Shown: positions 11,646-24,018 of the stretch, piece by piece
How the letters are laid out: every line of letters starts with the position of its first letter
Position numbering within the stretch: the first letter of the stretch is position 1
Source: Lithobates sylvaticus
Lineage: Eukaryota; Chordata; Amphibia; Anura; Ranidae
Direction: 5' to 3'
DNA: 64,000 nucleotides
Assembly: GCA_028564925.1 (NCBI GenBank)
Contig: CM053032.1
Coordinates: 121,973,490 to 122,037,489 of the forward strand
Program-made: the position numbers and the translations under genes
Notes under the pieces: model-generated
Database searches by the model: none
Seen by the model: only the letters and a program-made list of their open reading frames with translations
Told to the model about the DNA's origin: nothing

Positions 11646-12513
11646 TTTTCTGGTCCCCCCTGCCCCAGATCTGTCAAGATGAAGAGTGAAGGAAGGAGCC
11701 GATCACTGACTGTCCAATTATAACTGAGCAACTCATAACTGTGTCTCAGTTTGCGAATGGAGAGGAGCCTCTGTCTCCTCTCCATTCATCTTCAGCTGAG
11801 CCGGCAGAGAAAGGAACTGGGGAATGTGTGTCCACAGTCTCCTTCCCTGTCTCAAAGGGTAGATGTCAGGGGTAAATTGTAAAAAAAAAAAAACTACTGA
11901 CACAGTCCATGCCTCATCAGTGCCACCTATGAGTGCTACTGTCACATGATGTAAAAAAAAAGTATCGTAATAGGTATTGGCAAGTACTTGAAAAAAGTAT
12001 CGGTACTTGTACTCGGTCCTAAAAAATTATGTAAATCAAAAAAAAAAAAATTGGAGACAAAAGGGCATGGGGGACCCTTTGGGTCTGGTATGGATTTTGA
12101 CCACTTCCCTACCGGTAACATTGTAAAATGAAACCAGCAGGAACACCCCCTCCCTCCTGCAGCACATCAGAGTACCCAAGTATTTATAGCCCATTAGACT
12201 GAGTACCTATCTGCAGCCCATCAGAGTACCCAAGTAATTATATGCAGCCCATGCCTCATAGAGTAAACGTTGAGGTGTTTTCTTTCCAAATCCCATAATT
12301 TTGTGGGTAATTCCACAGCCCTGGAGCTCTAGGACCTTCAAAATTGTTATAGGTGGGAATGAAATTTGATGTGCAATTAATGGTCCTAGAATGCCTGATG
12401 GTGCTATCTTCATGTTGGGCCTCTCTATGTGGCCAGGCTGTGAAAAAGTCTCACACACGCGGTATTTCCATACTCAGGAGGAGTAGCAGAATGTATTTTG
12501 GGGTGTAATTGGA
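11646..12513. other. 868-bp non-hAT segment between the two duplicated hAT halves
   Basis: Copy 1 and copy 2 agree up to ggacggaaagt (11645; 24019 in copy 2) and then part. From here to 12513 the sequence has no counterpart in the other hAT copies. At 12514 the satellite resumes in a phase corresponding to 2682 of array 1. The segment holds A-runs, the phrase gtatcggtacttgtactcgg and ggaccctttgggtctggtatgg, which look like pieces of dispersed frog repeats. No terminal repeats or target duplication were found around it, and no coding sequence. Confidence 0.7.
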
Positions 12514-15500
12514 ATAGGACTTGAAGTGTGTTAGTCCCATCACACAGACCTATATTTTCTTCCCAGAAGCACCTATAGGACTTGAAGTGTGTTAGTCCCA
12601 TCACACAGAGATCATATATTTTGTTCCCAGAAGCACCTATAGGACTTGTAGTGTGTTAGTCCCATCACACAGAGATCATATATTTTGTTCCCAGAAGCAC
12701 CTATAGGACTTGAAGTGTGTTAGTCCCATCACACAGACCTATATTTCCTTCCCAGAAGCACCTATAGGACTTGAAGTGTGTTAGTCCCATCACACAGAGA
12801 TCATATATTTTGTTCCCAGAAGCACCTATAGGACTTGAAGTGTGTTAGTCCCATCACACAGACCTACATTTTCTTCCCAGAAGCACCTATAGGACTTGAA
12901 GTGTGTTAGTCCCATCACACAGAGATCATATATTTTGTTCCCAGAAGCACCTATAGGACTTGAAGTGTGTTAGTCCCATCACACAGAGATCATATATTTT
13001 GTTCCCAGAAGCACCTATAGGACTTGAAGTGTGTTAGTCCCATCACACAGACCTATATTTCCTTCCCAGAAGCACCTATAGGACTTGAAGTGTGTTAGTC
13101 CCATCACACAGACCTACATTTTCTTCCCAGAAGCACCTATAGGACTTGAAGTGTGTTAGTCCCATCACACAGAGATCATATATTTTGTTCCCAGAAGCAC
13201 CTATAGGACTTGAAGTGTGTTAGTCCCATCACACAGAGATCATATATTTTGTTCCCAGAAGCACCTATAGGACTTGAAGTGTGTTAGTCCCATCACACAG
13301 ACCTATATTTCCTTCCCAGAAGCACCTATAGGACTTGAAGTGTGTTAGTCCCATCACACAGACCTACATTTTCTTCCCAGAAGCACCTATAGGACTTGAA
13401 GTGTGTTAGTCCCATCACACAGAGATCATATATTTTGTTCCCAGAAGCACCTATAGGACTTGAAGTGTGTTAGTCCCATCACACAGAGATCATATATTTT
13501 GTTCCCAGAAGCACCTATAGGACTTGAAGTGTGTTAGTTCCATCACACAGACCTTTATTTCCTTCCCAGAAGCACCTATAGGACTTGAAGTGTGTTAGTC
13601 CCATCACACAGAGATCATATATTTTGTTCCCAGAAGCACCTATAGGACTTGAAGTGTGTTAGTCCCATCACACAGAGATCATATATTTTGTTCCCAGAAG
13701 CACCTATAGGACTTGAAGTGTGTTAGTCCCATCACACAGAGATCATATATTTTGTTCCCAGAAGCACCTATAGGACTTGAAGTGTGTTAGTCCCATCACA
13801 CAGACCTATATTTTCTTCCCAGAAGCACCCAAAAGACTTGAAGTGTGTTAGTCCCATCACACAGAGATCATATATTTTGTTCCCAGAAGCACCTATAGGA
13901 CTTGAAGTGTGTTAGTCCCATCACACAGACCTATATTTTCTTCCCAGAAGCACCTATAGGACTTGAAGTGTGTTAGTCCCATCACACAGAGATCATATAT
14001 TTTGTTCCCAGAAGCACCTATAGGACTTGTAGTGTGTTAGTCCCATCACACAGAGATCATATATTTTGTTCCCAGAAGCACCTATAGGACTTGAAGTGTG
14101 TTAGTCCCATCACACAGACCTATATTTCCTTCCCAGAAGCACCTATAGGACTTGAAGTGTGTTAGTCCCATCACACAGAGATCATATATTATGTTCCCAG
14201 AAGCACCTATAGGACTTGAAGTGTGTTAGTCCCATCACACAGGGATCATATATTTTGTTCCCAGAAGCACCTATAGGACTTGAAGTGTGTTAGTCCCATC
14301 ACACAGACCTACATTTTCTTCCCAGAAGCACCCATAGGACTTGAAGTGTGTTAGTCCCATCACACAGAGATCCTATATTTTGTTCCCAGAAGCACCTATA
14401 GGACTTGAAGTGTGTTAGTCCCATCACACAGACCTATATTTTCTTCCCAGAAGCACCCAAAAGACTTGAAGTGTGTTAGTCCCATCACACAGAGATCATA
14501 TATTTTGTTCCCAGAAGCACCTATAGGACTTGAAGTGTGTTAGTCCCATCACACAGACCTATATTTCCTTCCCAGAAGCACCTATAGGACTTGAAGTGTG
14601 TTAGTCCCATCACACAGACCTACATTTTCTTCCCAGAAGCACCTATAGGACTTGAAGTGTGTTAGTCCCATCACACAGAGATCATATATTTTGTTCCCAG
14701 AAGCACCTATAGGACTTGAAGTGTGTTAGTCCCATCACACAGAGATCATATATTTTGTTCCCAGAAGCACCTATAGGACTTGAAGTGTGTTAGTCCCATC
14801 ACACAGACCTTTATTTCCTTCCCAGAAGCACCTATAGGACTTGAAGTGTGTTAGTCCCATCACACAGAGATCATATATTTTGTTCCCAGAAGCACCTATA
14901 GGACTTGAAGTGTGTTAGTCCCATCACACAGAGATCATATATTTTGTTCCCAGAAGCACCTATAGGACTTGAAGTGTGTTAGTCCCATCACACAGAGATC
15001 ATATATTTTGTTCCCAGAAGCACCTATAGGACTTGAAGTGTGTTAGTCCCATCACACAGACCTATATTTTCTTCCCAGAAGCACCCAAAAGACTTGAAGT
15101 GTGTTAGTCCCATCACACAGAGATCATATATTTTGTTCCCAGAAGCACCTATAGGACTTGAAGTGTGTTAGTCCCATCACACAGACCTATATTTTCTTCC
15201 CAGAAGCACCTATAGGACTTGAAGTGTGTTAGTCCCATCACACAGAGATCATATATTTTGTTCCCAGAAGCACCTATAGGACTTGTAGTGTGTTAGTCCC
15301 ATCACACAGAGATCATATATTTTGTTCCCAGAAGCACCTATAGGACTTGAAGTGTGTTAGTCCCCCATCACACAGACCTATATTTCCTTCCCAGAAGCAC
15401 CTATAGGACTTGAAGTGTGTTAGTCCCATCACACAGAGATCATATATTTTGTTCCCAGAAGCACCTATAGGACTTGAAGTGTGTTAGTCCCATCACACAG

Positions 15501-18500
15501 ACCTACATTTTCTTCCCAGAAGCACCTATAGGACTTGAAGTGTGTTAGTCCCATCACACAGAGATCATATATTTTGTTCCCAGAAGCACCTATAGGACTT
15601 GAAGTGTGTTAGTCCCATCACACAGAGATCATATATTTTGTTCCCAGAAGCACCTATAGGACTTGAAGTGTGTTAGTCCCATCACACAGACCTATATTTC
15701 CTTCCCAGAAGCACCTATAGGACTTGAAGTGTGTTAGTCCCATCACAAAGACCTACATTTTCTTCCCAGAAGCACCTATAGGACTTGAAGTGTGTTAGTC
15801 CCATCACACAGAGATCATATATTTTGTTCCCAGAAGCACCTATAGGACTTGAAGTGTGTTAGTCCCATCACACAGAGATCATATATTTTGTTCCCAGAAG
15901 CACCTATAGGACTTGAAGTGTGTTAGTCCCATCACACAGACCTATATTTCCTTCCCAGAAGCACCTATAGGACTTGAAGTGTGTTAGTCCCATCACACAC
16001 AGACCTACATTTTCTTCCCAGAAGCACCTATAGGACTTGAAGTGTGTTAGTCCCATCACACAGAGATCATATATTTTGTTCCCAGAAGCACCTATAGGAC
16101 TTGAAGTGTGTTAGTCCCATCACACAGAGATCATATATTTTGTTCCCAGAAGCACCTATAGGACTTGAAGTGTGTTAGTTCCATCACACAGACCTTTATT
16201 TCCTTCCCAGAAGCACCTATAGGACTTGAAGTGTGTTAGTCCCATCACACAGAGATCATATATTTTGTTCCCAGAAGCACCTATAGGACTTGAAGTGTGT
16301 TAGTCCCATCACACAGAGATCATATATTTTGTTCCCAGAAGCACCTATAGGACTTGAAGTGTGTTAGTCCCATCACACAGAGATCATATATTTTGTTCCC
16401 AGAAGCACCTATAGGACTTGAAGTGTGTTAGTCCCATCACACAGAGATCATATATTTTGTTCCCAGAAGCACCTATAGGACTTGAAGTGTGTTAGTCCCA
16501 TCACACAGAGATCATATATTTTGTTCCCAGAAGCACCTATAGGACTTGAAGTGTGTTAGTCCCATCACACAGACCTATATTTTCTTCCCAGAAGCACCCA
16601 AAAGACTTGAAGTGTGTTAGTCCCATCACACAGAGATCATATATTTTGTTCCCAGAAGCACCTATAGGACTTGAAGTGTGTTAGTCCCATCACACAGACC
16701 TATATTTTCTTCCCAGAAGCACCTATAGGACTTGAAGTGTGTTAGTCCCATCACACAGAGATCATATATTTTGTTCCCAGAAGCACCTATAGGACTTGTA
16801 GTGTGTTAGTCCCATCACACAGAGATCATATATTTTGTTCCCAGAAGCACCTATAGGACTTGAAGTGTGTTAGTCCCATCACACAGTCCTATATTTCCTT
16901 CCCAGAAGCACCTATAGGACTTGAAGTGTGTTAGTCCCATCACACAGAGATCATATATTTTGTTCCCAGAAGCACCTATAGGACTTGAAGTGTGTTAGTC
17001 CCATCACACAGGGATCATATATTTTGTTCCCAGAAGCACCTATAGGACTTGAAGTGTGTTAGTCCCATCACACAGACCTACATTTTCTTCCCAGAAGCAC
17101 CCATAGGACTTGAAGTGTGTTAGTCCCATCACACAGAGATCCTATATTTTGTTCCCAGAAGCACCTATAGGACTTGAAGTGTGTTAGTCCCATCACACAG
17201 ACCTATATTTTTCTTCCCAGAAGCACCCAAAAGACTTGAAGTGTGTTAGTCCCATCACACAGACCTACATTTTCTTCCCAGAAGCACCCATAGGACTTGA
17301 AGTGTGTTAGTCCCATCACACAGACCTATATTTTCTTCCCAGAAGCACCTATAGGACTTGAAGTGTGTTAGTCCCATCACACAGAGATCATATATTTTGT
17401 TCCCAGAGGCACCTATAGGACTTGAAGTGTGTTAGTCCCATCACACAGACCTATATTTTCTTCCCAGAAGCACCCATAGGACTTGAAGTGTGTTAGTCCC
17501 ATCACACAGAGCTCCTCTATTTTCTTTGCAGAAGCACCCACAGGACTTCTAGTGTGTTAGTGGCATCACACAGAGCTCCTCTATTTTCTTTGCAGAAGCA
17601 CCCACAGGACTTCTAGTGTGTTAGTGGCATCACACAGAGCTCCTCTATTTTCTTCCCAGAAGCACCCATAGGACTTGAAGTGTGTTAGTCCCATCACACA
17701 GAGCTCCTCTATTTTCTTTGCAGAAGCACCCCAGGACTTCTAGTGTGTTAGTGGCATCACACAGAGCTCCTCTATTTTCTTTGCAGAAGCACCCACAGGA
17801 CTTCTAGTGTGTTAGTGGCATCACACAGAGCTCCTCTATTTTCTTCCCAGAAGCACCCATAGGACTTGAAGTGTGTTAGTCCCATCACACAGAGCTCCTC
17901 TATTTTCTTTGCAGAAGCACCCACAGGACTTATAGTGTGTTAGTGGCATCACACAGAGCTCCTCTATTTTCTTTGCAGAAGCACCCACAGGACTTCTAGT
18001 GTGTTAGTGGCATCACACAGAGCTCCTCTATTTTCTTCCCAGAAGCACCCATAGGACTTGAAGTGTGTTAGTCCCATCACACAGAGCTCCTCTATTTTCT
18101 TTGCAGAAGCACCCACAGGACTTCTAGTGTGTTAGTGGCATCACACAGAGCTCCTCTATTTTCTTTGCAGAAGCACCCATAGGACTTCTAGTGTGTTAGT
18201 GGCATCACACAGAGCTCCTATATTTTCTTCTCAGCAGCACCCACAGGACTTCTAGTGTGTTAGTGGCATCACACAGAGCTCCTCTATTTTCTTTGCAGAA
18301 GCACCCACAGGACTTCTAGTGTGTTAGTGGCATCACACAGAGCTCCTATATTTTCTTCTCAGCAGCACCCACAGGACTTCTAGTGTGTTAGTGGCATCAC
18401 ACAGAGCTCCTCTATTTTCTTTGCAGAAGCACCCACAGGACTTCTAGTGTGTTAGTGGCATCACACAGAGCTCCTCTATTTTCTTTGCAGAAGCACCCAC

Positions 18501-19147
18501 AGGACTTCTAGTGTGTTAGTGGCATCACACAGAGCTCCTCTATTTTCTTTGCAGAAGCACCCATAGGACTTCTAGTGTGTTAGTGGCATCACACAGAGCT
18601 CCTATATTTCTTCTCAGCAGCACCCACAGGACTTCTAGTGGGTTAGTGGCATCACACAGAGCTCCTCTATTTTCTTTGCAGAAGCACCCACAGGACTTCT
18701 AGTGTGTTAGTGGCATCACACAGAGCTCCTCTATTTTCTTTGCAGAAGCACCCACAGGACTTCTAGTGTGTTAGTGGCATCACACAGAACTCCTCTATTT
18801 TCTTTGCAGAAGCACCCATAGGACTTCTAGTGTGTTAGTGGCATCACACAGAGCTCCTATATTTTCTTCTCAGCAGCACCCACAGGACTTCTAGTGTGTT
18901 AGTGGCATCACACAGAGCTCCTCTATTTTCTTTGCAGAAGCACCCACAGGACTTCTAGTGTGTTAGTGGCATCACACAGAGCTCCTCTATTTTCTTTGCA
19001 GAAGCACCCACAGGACTTCTAGTGTGTTAGTGGCATCACACAGAGCTCCTCTATTTTCTTTGCAGAAGCACCCACAGGACTTCTAGTGTGTTAGTGGCAT
19101 CACACAGAGCTCCTATATATTCTTCTCAGCAGCACCCACAGGACTAC
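12514..19147 (+). repeat. Satellite array 2 inside the hAT (~64-bp units, about 105 copies)
   Basis: It has the same unit types as array 1. It lacks the six 65-bp ggcaggcagg units because it enters at a point equivalent to 2682. Marker variants show a larger period: gttagttcc occurs at about 13533 and 16167, and the cacccaaaag variant at about 13828, 14456, 15086, 16601 and 17226. These imply higher-order repeats of about 628 bp and about 2.6-2.8 kb. The final ~1 kb (type-C units) matches 5721-6765 unit for unit at offset 12,382. The array is about 850 bp longer than array 1. Confidence 0.95.
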
Positions 19148-19155
19148 CGACTACA

Positions 19156-22100
19156 ATGGCTGGAAGACCGCCAAGGGGAGGCAGAGCGTGCAGAGCCAAG
19201 AACACAGGGCAGGCAGGCTCTGTTTCTAGTGGACGTGGCCGTGGACGTGGTCGTGCATCGTCATCAGCACGTGGCCATGGGACACGCACGTCTTTGTTTT
19301 CGGCAGCTGGACATGTGGAGCCGCATCATGCTGAAGGCTTGGTAGAATGGATGACCAAGCCCTCCTCATCCTCCTCATCCTCTCTCACCCAGGCTCAGGG
19401 TACTGACAGAGCATCATCAGCCACCCCTTCCCTAGACCCACCATGTCCTCCTGAGGAGTCCCCCGAACTCTTTGAGCACAGTGTTGGGTACATGCTCCAG
19501 GAGGATGCCCAACGATTCGAAGGCTCGGATGATGATACCCAGCTTGAGGAATCTGGCAGTACTGTTCCACCAGCTGCAGCTTACTGCCAGGTTTGCTCTA
19601 GTGGTGAAGAGGGAGGGGATGATGAGGTCACTGACTCCACGTGGGTGCCTGAAGGGAGAGAGGATGAGGAGGAGGACGAGGAGGAGGAGGATGCGGCGTC
19701 ACATGTCCAACGAGGCAGGATGCCCCCTGGAGGCCAGGTAGAGGCCAGCACAGCAACTGTACAACACCGCAGAGCTCCGCCTGTGCAGGGCGCTGCCTCT
19801 GCACGTTATCAGAAAAGTTCTTTGGTGTGGGCCTTTTTTGAGACGAGTGCAGCAGATCGCACCACTGCTATTTGCAATATTTGTCTCAAGCGTATCTCGC
19901 GTGGCCAAAACATCAGCCGCTTGGGAACCACAAGCATGACCAGACATATGGCGACCTGCCATGCAGCTCGTTGGCAGGCACACATAAAAGACCCACACCA
20001 AAGAACTAAGCGGACCTCTCCTTGCTCCTCCTCAGCTGGGATCTCCATCCCCACTACACCTTCAGTCCTCTCTGAAAGCTGCTCTGAGAGGACTGTAGGT
20101 GTAGAATTAGGTGTGTCACAACCAAGTACTTGCAGTACACCGACGTCCGATTGCAGCAGGCAAATTTCCCTGCCCCAGCTGCTGGACCGTAGAAAGAAGT
20201 ACACTCCCAGCCATCCACATGCCCAGCGGTTGAATGCTAGCCTGGCTAAATTGCTAGCACTTCAACTGCTGCCTTTTCAGTTGGTAGACTCGGCCCCCTT
20301 CCGTGAGTTTGTTCAATGTGCGGTTCCTCAGTGGCAGGTTCCCAAACGCCACTTTTTCTCACGGAAGGCGATTCCGTCTCTCTACCGGCATGTGGAGGGC
20401 AATGTCCATGCCTCGCTGGACAGGGCGGTCAGCGGTAAGGTGCATATTACCGCTGACTCATGTTCCAGCAGGCATGGACAGGGACGGTACCTTTCTTTCA
20501 CGGCCCATTGGGTCACTCTATTGGCAGCTGGGAGGGATGCAGGACAAGGTGCAGTAGTGTTGGAGGTTGTTCCGCCACCACGCCTCCAAAACGCTACTAC
20601 TGCTACTGGTTGTGACACACCTCTCTCCTCCACCCCCACCTCTTCTTCTTCCTCCAGTGCTCTGTCCTTGGAACCAGCGGTGCTCCGTAGGCGTACAAGG
20701 GGCTACGCAAGTACGCAGGCAAAAAGATGCCATGCCGTGCTTGCGCTGGTGTGTTTGGGGGACAGGAGCCACACTGGGCCAGAGGTTCTGGCAGCTCTGC
20801 AGGGGCAGGCCGAGAGGTGGTTGACGCCACGTCAGCTTAAGCCAGGAATGGTCGTTTCTGACAATGGCACCAACCTCCTCTCCGCCCTGCGACAGGGGCA
20901 GCTCACCCATGTGCCCTGCATGGCTCACGTCCTCAACCTGGTGGTGCAGCGGTTCTTGGGCAGGTTCCCAGGCTTACAGGATGTCCTGAGGCAGGCCAGG
21001 AAAGTCTGTGTGCATTTCCGCCGATCTTATAATGCCAGTGCTCGGCTGACTGAGCTGCAAAAGGAGCTGAACCTGCCCAAGAACCGCCTAATATGTGACA
21101 TGCCCACCAGGTGGAACTCAACGTTGGCCATGCTGCAGCGACTGCACACGCAGCAGAGGGCCATCAATGAGTACCTTTGCGACTACGGCACCAGGACAGG
21201 GTCAGGGGAGCTTGGTTTTTTTTCCCCACGTCAGTGGAGCATGATCAGGGATGCATGCACTGTCCTCTCACCATTTGAGGAGGCCACGAGGATGGTGAGC
21301 AGTGACAGTGCATGCATCAGTGACACTGTCCCTCTTGTCCACCTGTTGGAGCATACGCTGCGTGGGATAATGGACAGGGCACTTGAGGCAGAACAGAGGC
21401 AGGAAGAGGAGGACTTCCTTGCCTCTCAAGGCCCCCTTTATCCGGACAGTGTTCCTTCTGTCCCACCCATCACACAGGAAGAGGATGAGGAGGAGGAGGA
21501 GGAGGAGGAGGAGGATTGTGTGAGCATGGAGGTGGAGCCTGGCACTCAGCATCAGCAGCAGCAGTCTTTTAGGGATGATGTACAGTCCCAACAAACCAGT
21601 GGACTTGTACGTGGCTGGGAGGAGGTGGCTGGCGATCATGTCATCCTCAGTGACCCAGAAGACTCCGGACCGAATGCCTCAGCTAACCTACGCTGCATGG
21701 CCTCCCTGATCCTGCAAAGCCTGCGGAAGGATCCTCGTGTTCTTCGGATCAAGGAGAGGGACCATTACTGGCTGGCCACTCTCCTTGATCCGCGGTACAA
21801 GGGTAAGGTTGCGGACCTTATCTTGCCGTCGCAGAGGGAGCAGAGGATGAGACATCTCAGGGAGGCCTTGCAGAAAGGTCTGTGCAACGCGTTCCCAGAA
21901 ACTGGGAGGCTACAAACTCCTGGTCCTGGGCGACGAGTTGCTGAGGCTTCGGTCAGTGGCAGAAGGAGCGGTGGGGAAGGTGGACGTCTGACCGATGCGT
22001 TCAGACAATTTTTTAGTCCGCAGCCCCAAGGTATGATCGGTTCCAGCAACCATCGCCAGCGTCTGATATACATGGTGCAGGAATACCTTGGGGCAAGGTC

Positions 22101-22374
22101 AGACTTGGACACCTTTCCCACCGAAAATCCTCTGGCTTACTGGGTCCTGAGGATGGATCACTGGCCAGAGCTTGCACAGTATGCAATTGAGCTACTGGCC
22201 TGTCCTGCCTCCAGCGTTCTTTCCGAACGCACATTCAGTGCTGCTGGAGGATTTGTGACTGATCATAGGGTGCGCCTGTCCACCGCCTCGGTTGATCGAC
22301 TGACCTTCATCAAAATGAATCAGTCTTGGATCACCACCAGCTACCAGGCACCTGAGGCGGATATAACCGAATAA
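19156..22374 (+). CDS. hAT-family transposase, copy 2 (1072 aa, intact)
   Basis: The predicted protein is identical to that of 6774-9992 over all 1072 residues, including the Cys in ADSC and the E- and Q-runs. All motifs listed there apply: BED finger, D434, D569, CMAH and the SERTFS signature. The two genes lie in the same orientation inside one pair of terminal repeats. Such identity means a very recent duplication, ongoing homogenisation, or an assembly error. This copy sits next to the true right arm, whereas copy 1 sits behind the true left arm and promoter. Its only upstream sequence is satellite array 2, with no TATA-type promoter of its own visible. Confidence 0.95.
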   Translation: MAGRPPRGGRACRAKNTGQAGSVSSGRGRGRGRASSSARGHGTRTSLFSAAGHVEPHHAEGLVEWMTKPSSSSSSSLTQAQGTDRASSATPSLDPPCPPEESPELFEHSVGYMLQEDAQRFEGSDDDTQLEESGSTVPPAAAYCQVCSSGEEGGDDEVTDSTWVPEGREDEEEDEEEEDAASHVQRGRMPPGGQVEASTATVQHRRAPPVQGAASARYQKSSLVWAFFETSAADRTTAICNICLKRISRGQNISRLGTTSMTRHMATCHAARWQAHIKDPHQRTKRTSPCSSSAGISIPTTPSVLSESCSERTVGVELGVSQPSTCSTPTSDCSRQISLPQLLDRRKKYTPSHPHAQRLNASLAKLLALQLLPFQLVDSAPFREFVQCAVPQWQVPKRHFFSRKAIPSLYRHVEGNVHASLDRAVSGKVHITADSCSSRHGQGRYLSFTAHWVTLLAAGRDAGQGAVVLEVVPPPRLQNATTATGCDTPLSSTPTSSSSSSALSLEPAVLRRRTRGYASTQAKRCHAVLALVCLGDRSHTGPEVLAALQGQAERWLTPRQLKPGMVVSDNGTNLLSALRQGQLTHVPCMAHVLNLVVQRFLGRFPGLQDVLRQARKVCVHFRRSYNASARLTELQKELNLPKNRLICDMPTRWNSTLAMLQRLHTQQRAINEYLCDYGTRTGSGELGFFSPRQWSMIRDACTVLSPFEEATRMVSSDSACISDTVPLVHLLEHTLRGIMDRALEAEQRQEEEDFLASQGPLYPDSVPSVPPITQEEDEEEEEEEEEDCVSMEVEPGTQHQQQQSFRDDVQSQQTSGLVRGWEEVAGDHVILSDPEDSGPNASANLRCMASLILQSLRKDPRVLRIKERDHYWLATLLDPRYKGKVADLILPSQREQRMRHLREALQKGLCNAFPETGRLQTPGPGRRVAEASVSGRRSGGEGGRLTDAFRQFFSPQPQGMIGSSNHRQRLIYMVQEYLGARSDLDTFPTENPLAYWVLRMDHWPELAQYAIELLACPASSVLSERTFSAAGGFVTDHRVRLSTASVDRLTFIKMNQSWITTSYQAPEADITE

Positions 22375-22482
22375 TTTTTAATGTCACATCCCTTCAAGAC
22401 TGCCTATGCTGATGCTGAGTGACTGTCCTCTTATGTTCACTGACTATCCTCTTCCTCCTCCTCAATGATCCATGCCACCACA

Positions 22483-23760
22483 CCAGTGCCTAAGGCACAA
22501 TTTTTCAGCCCCTGTTTAACAGGGGCGGGTACTTACAATTTTTTAAAAAAATGCTTCGCAACACATGTGACTGCTGTGCTCCAAGTACAGTATCTGTGAG
22601 GGGTTGCAGTGTTGTGGCACCAGCACCAGTGCCTAAGGCACAATTTTTCAGCCCCTGTTTAACAGGGGCGTGTACTTACAATTTTTTAAAAAAATGCTTC
22701 GCAACACGTGTGACTGCTGTGCTCCAAGTACAGTATCTGTGAGGGGTTGCAGTGTTGTGGCACCAGCACCAGTGCCTAAGGCACAATTTTTCAGCCCCTG
22801 TTTAACAGGGGCGGGTACTTACAATTTTTTAAAAAAATGCTTCGCAACACGTGTGACTGCTGTGCTCCAAGTACAGTATCTGTGAGGGCCGGGTTGCAGT
22901 GTTGTGGCACCAGCACCAGTGCCTAAGGCACAATTTTTCAGCCCCTGTTTAACAGGGGCGTGTACTTACAATTTTTAAAAAAAATGCTTCGCAACACGTG
23001 TGACTGCTGTGCTCCAAGTACAGTATCTGTGAGGGCCGGGTTGCAGTGTTGTGGCACCAGCACCAGTGCCTAAGGCACAATTTTTCAGCCCCTGTTTAAC
23101 AGGGGCGTGTACTTACAATTTTTTTAAAAAATGCTTTGCAACACGTGTGACTGCTGTGCTCCAAGTACAGTCTCTGTGAGGGGTTGCAGTGTTGTGGCAC
23201 CAGCACCAGTGCCTAAGGCACAATTTTTCAGCCCCTGTTTAACAGGGCGGGTAATTACAAATCTTGATCTAATAGTTCACAGCAGGGCCCATTCCTGCGC
23301 CCACCAAGAGTAACTATGAGGGCCTACAGTCTTGTGGCAACACCGTCCACCACCACCGCCAAAGGCCCAATTTTTCTGCCCTGTTCATCAGGTGCTTGCA
23401 ATTACAAATCTTGATCTAATAACTCACAGCAGGGCCCATTCCTGCGCCCACCAAGAGTAACTGTGAGAGCCTACAGTCTTGTGGCAACACCGTCCACCAC
23501 CACCACCAAAGGCCCAATTTTTCTGCCCTGTTCATCAGGTGCTTGCAATTACAAATCTTGATCTAATAACTCACAGCAGGGCCCATTCCTGCGCCCACCA
23601 AGAGTAACTGTGAGAGCTTACAGTCTTGTGGCAAAAACCGTCCACCACCACCACCACCACCCCCAATTTTTCTGCCCTGTTCAACAGGTGCATGCAATTA
23701 CAAATCTTGATCTATTAACTCACAGCAGGGCCCATTCCTGTGCCCACCAGTCTTGTGGCT
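22483..23760 (+). repeat. 3' subterminal tandem repeats of hAT unit 2
   Basis: Same order of type-A units (to about 23250) and type-B units as in 10101-11370. Differences between the two sets are almost only single-base length changes in homopolymer runs (for example A-runs and G-runs), the pattern expected from replication slippage or sequencing error. This contrasts with the third hAT copy, where both repeat types have different copy numbers. Confidence 0.9.
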
Positions 23761-24018
23761 ACACCAACATCTAATAGGGCAAATTTCTGCAGAGTATATA
23801 CGCCAGGCCCCTACTTTCAAACATCCAACTTACAAACGACTCCTACTTGCAAATGGAAAGAGAAAACAGGAAGTGAGAGGAAATCTACCCCTAGGAAGGG
23901 AAATTCTATCCTGTTAGATTTAATTTGGGAAAAAGGTATCTCCTCTCTACTGATACTTTATCACCAATCCTTGTTTCAATTAAAACCCCACTTTTTCCAA
24001 AAACATTTGTCATTGGGA

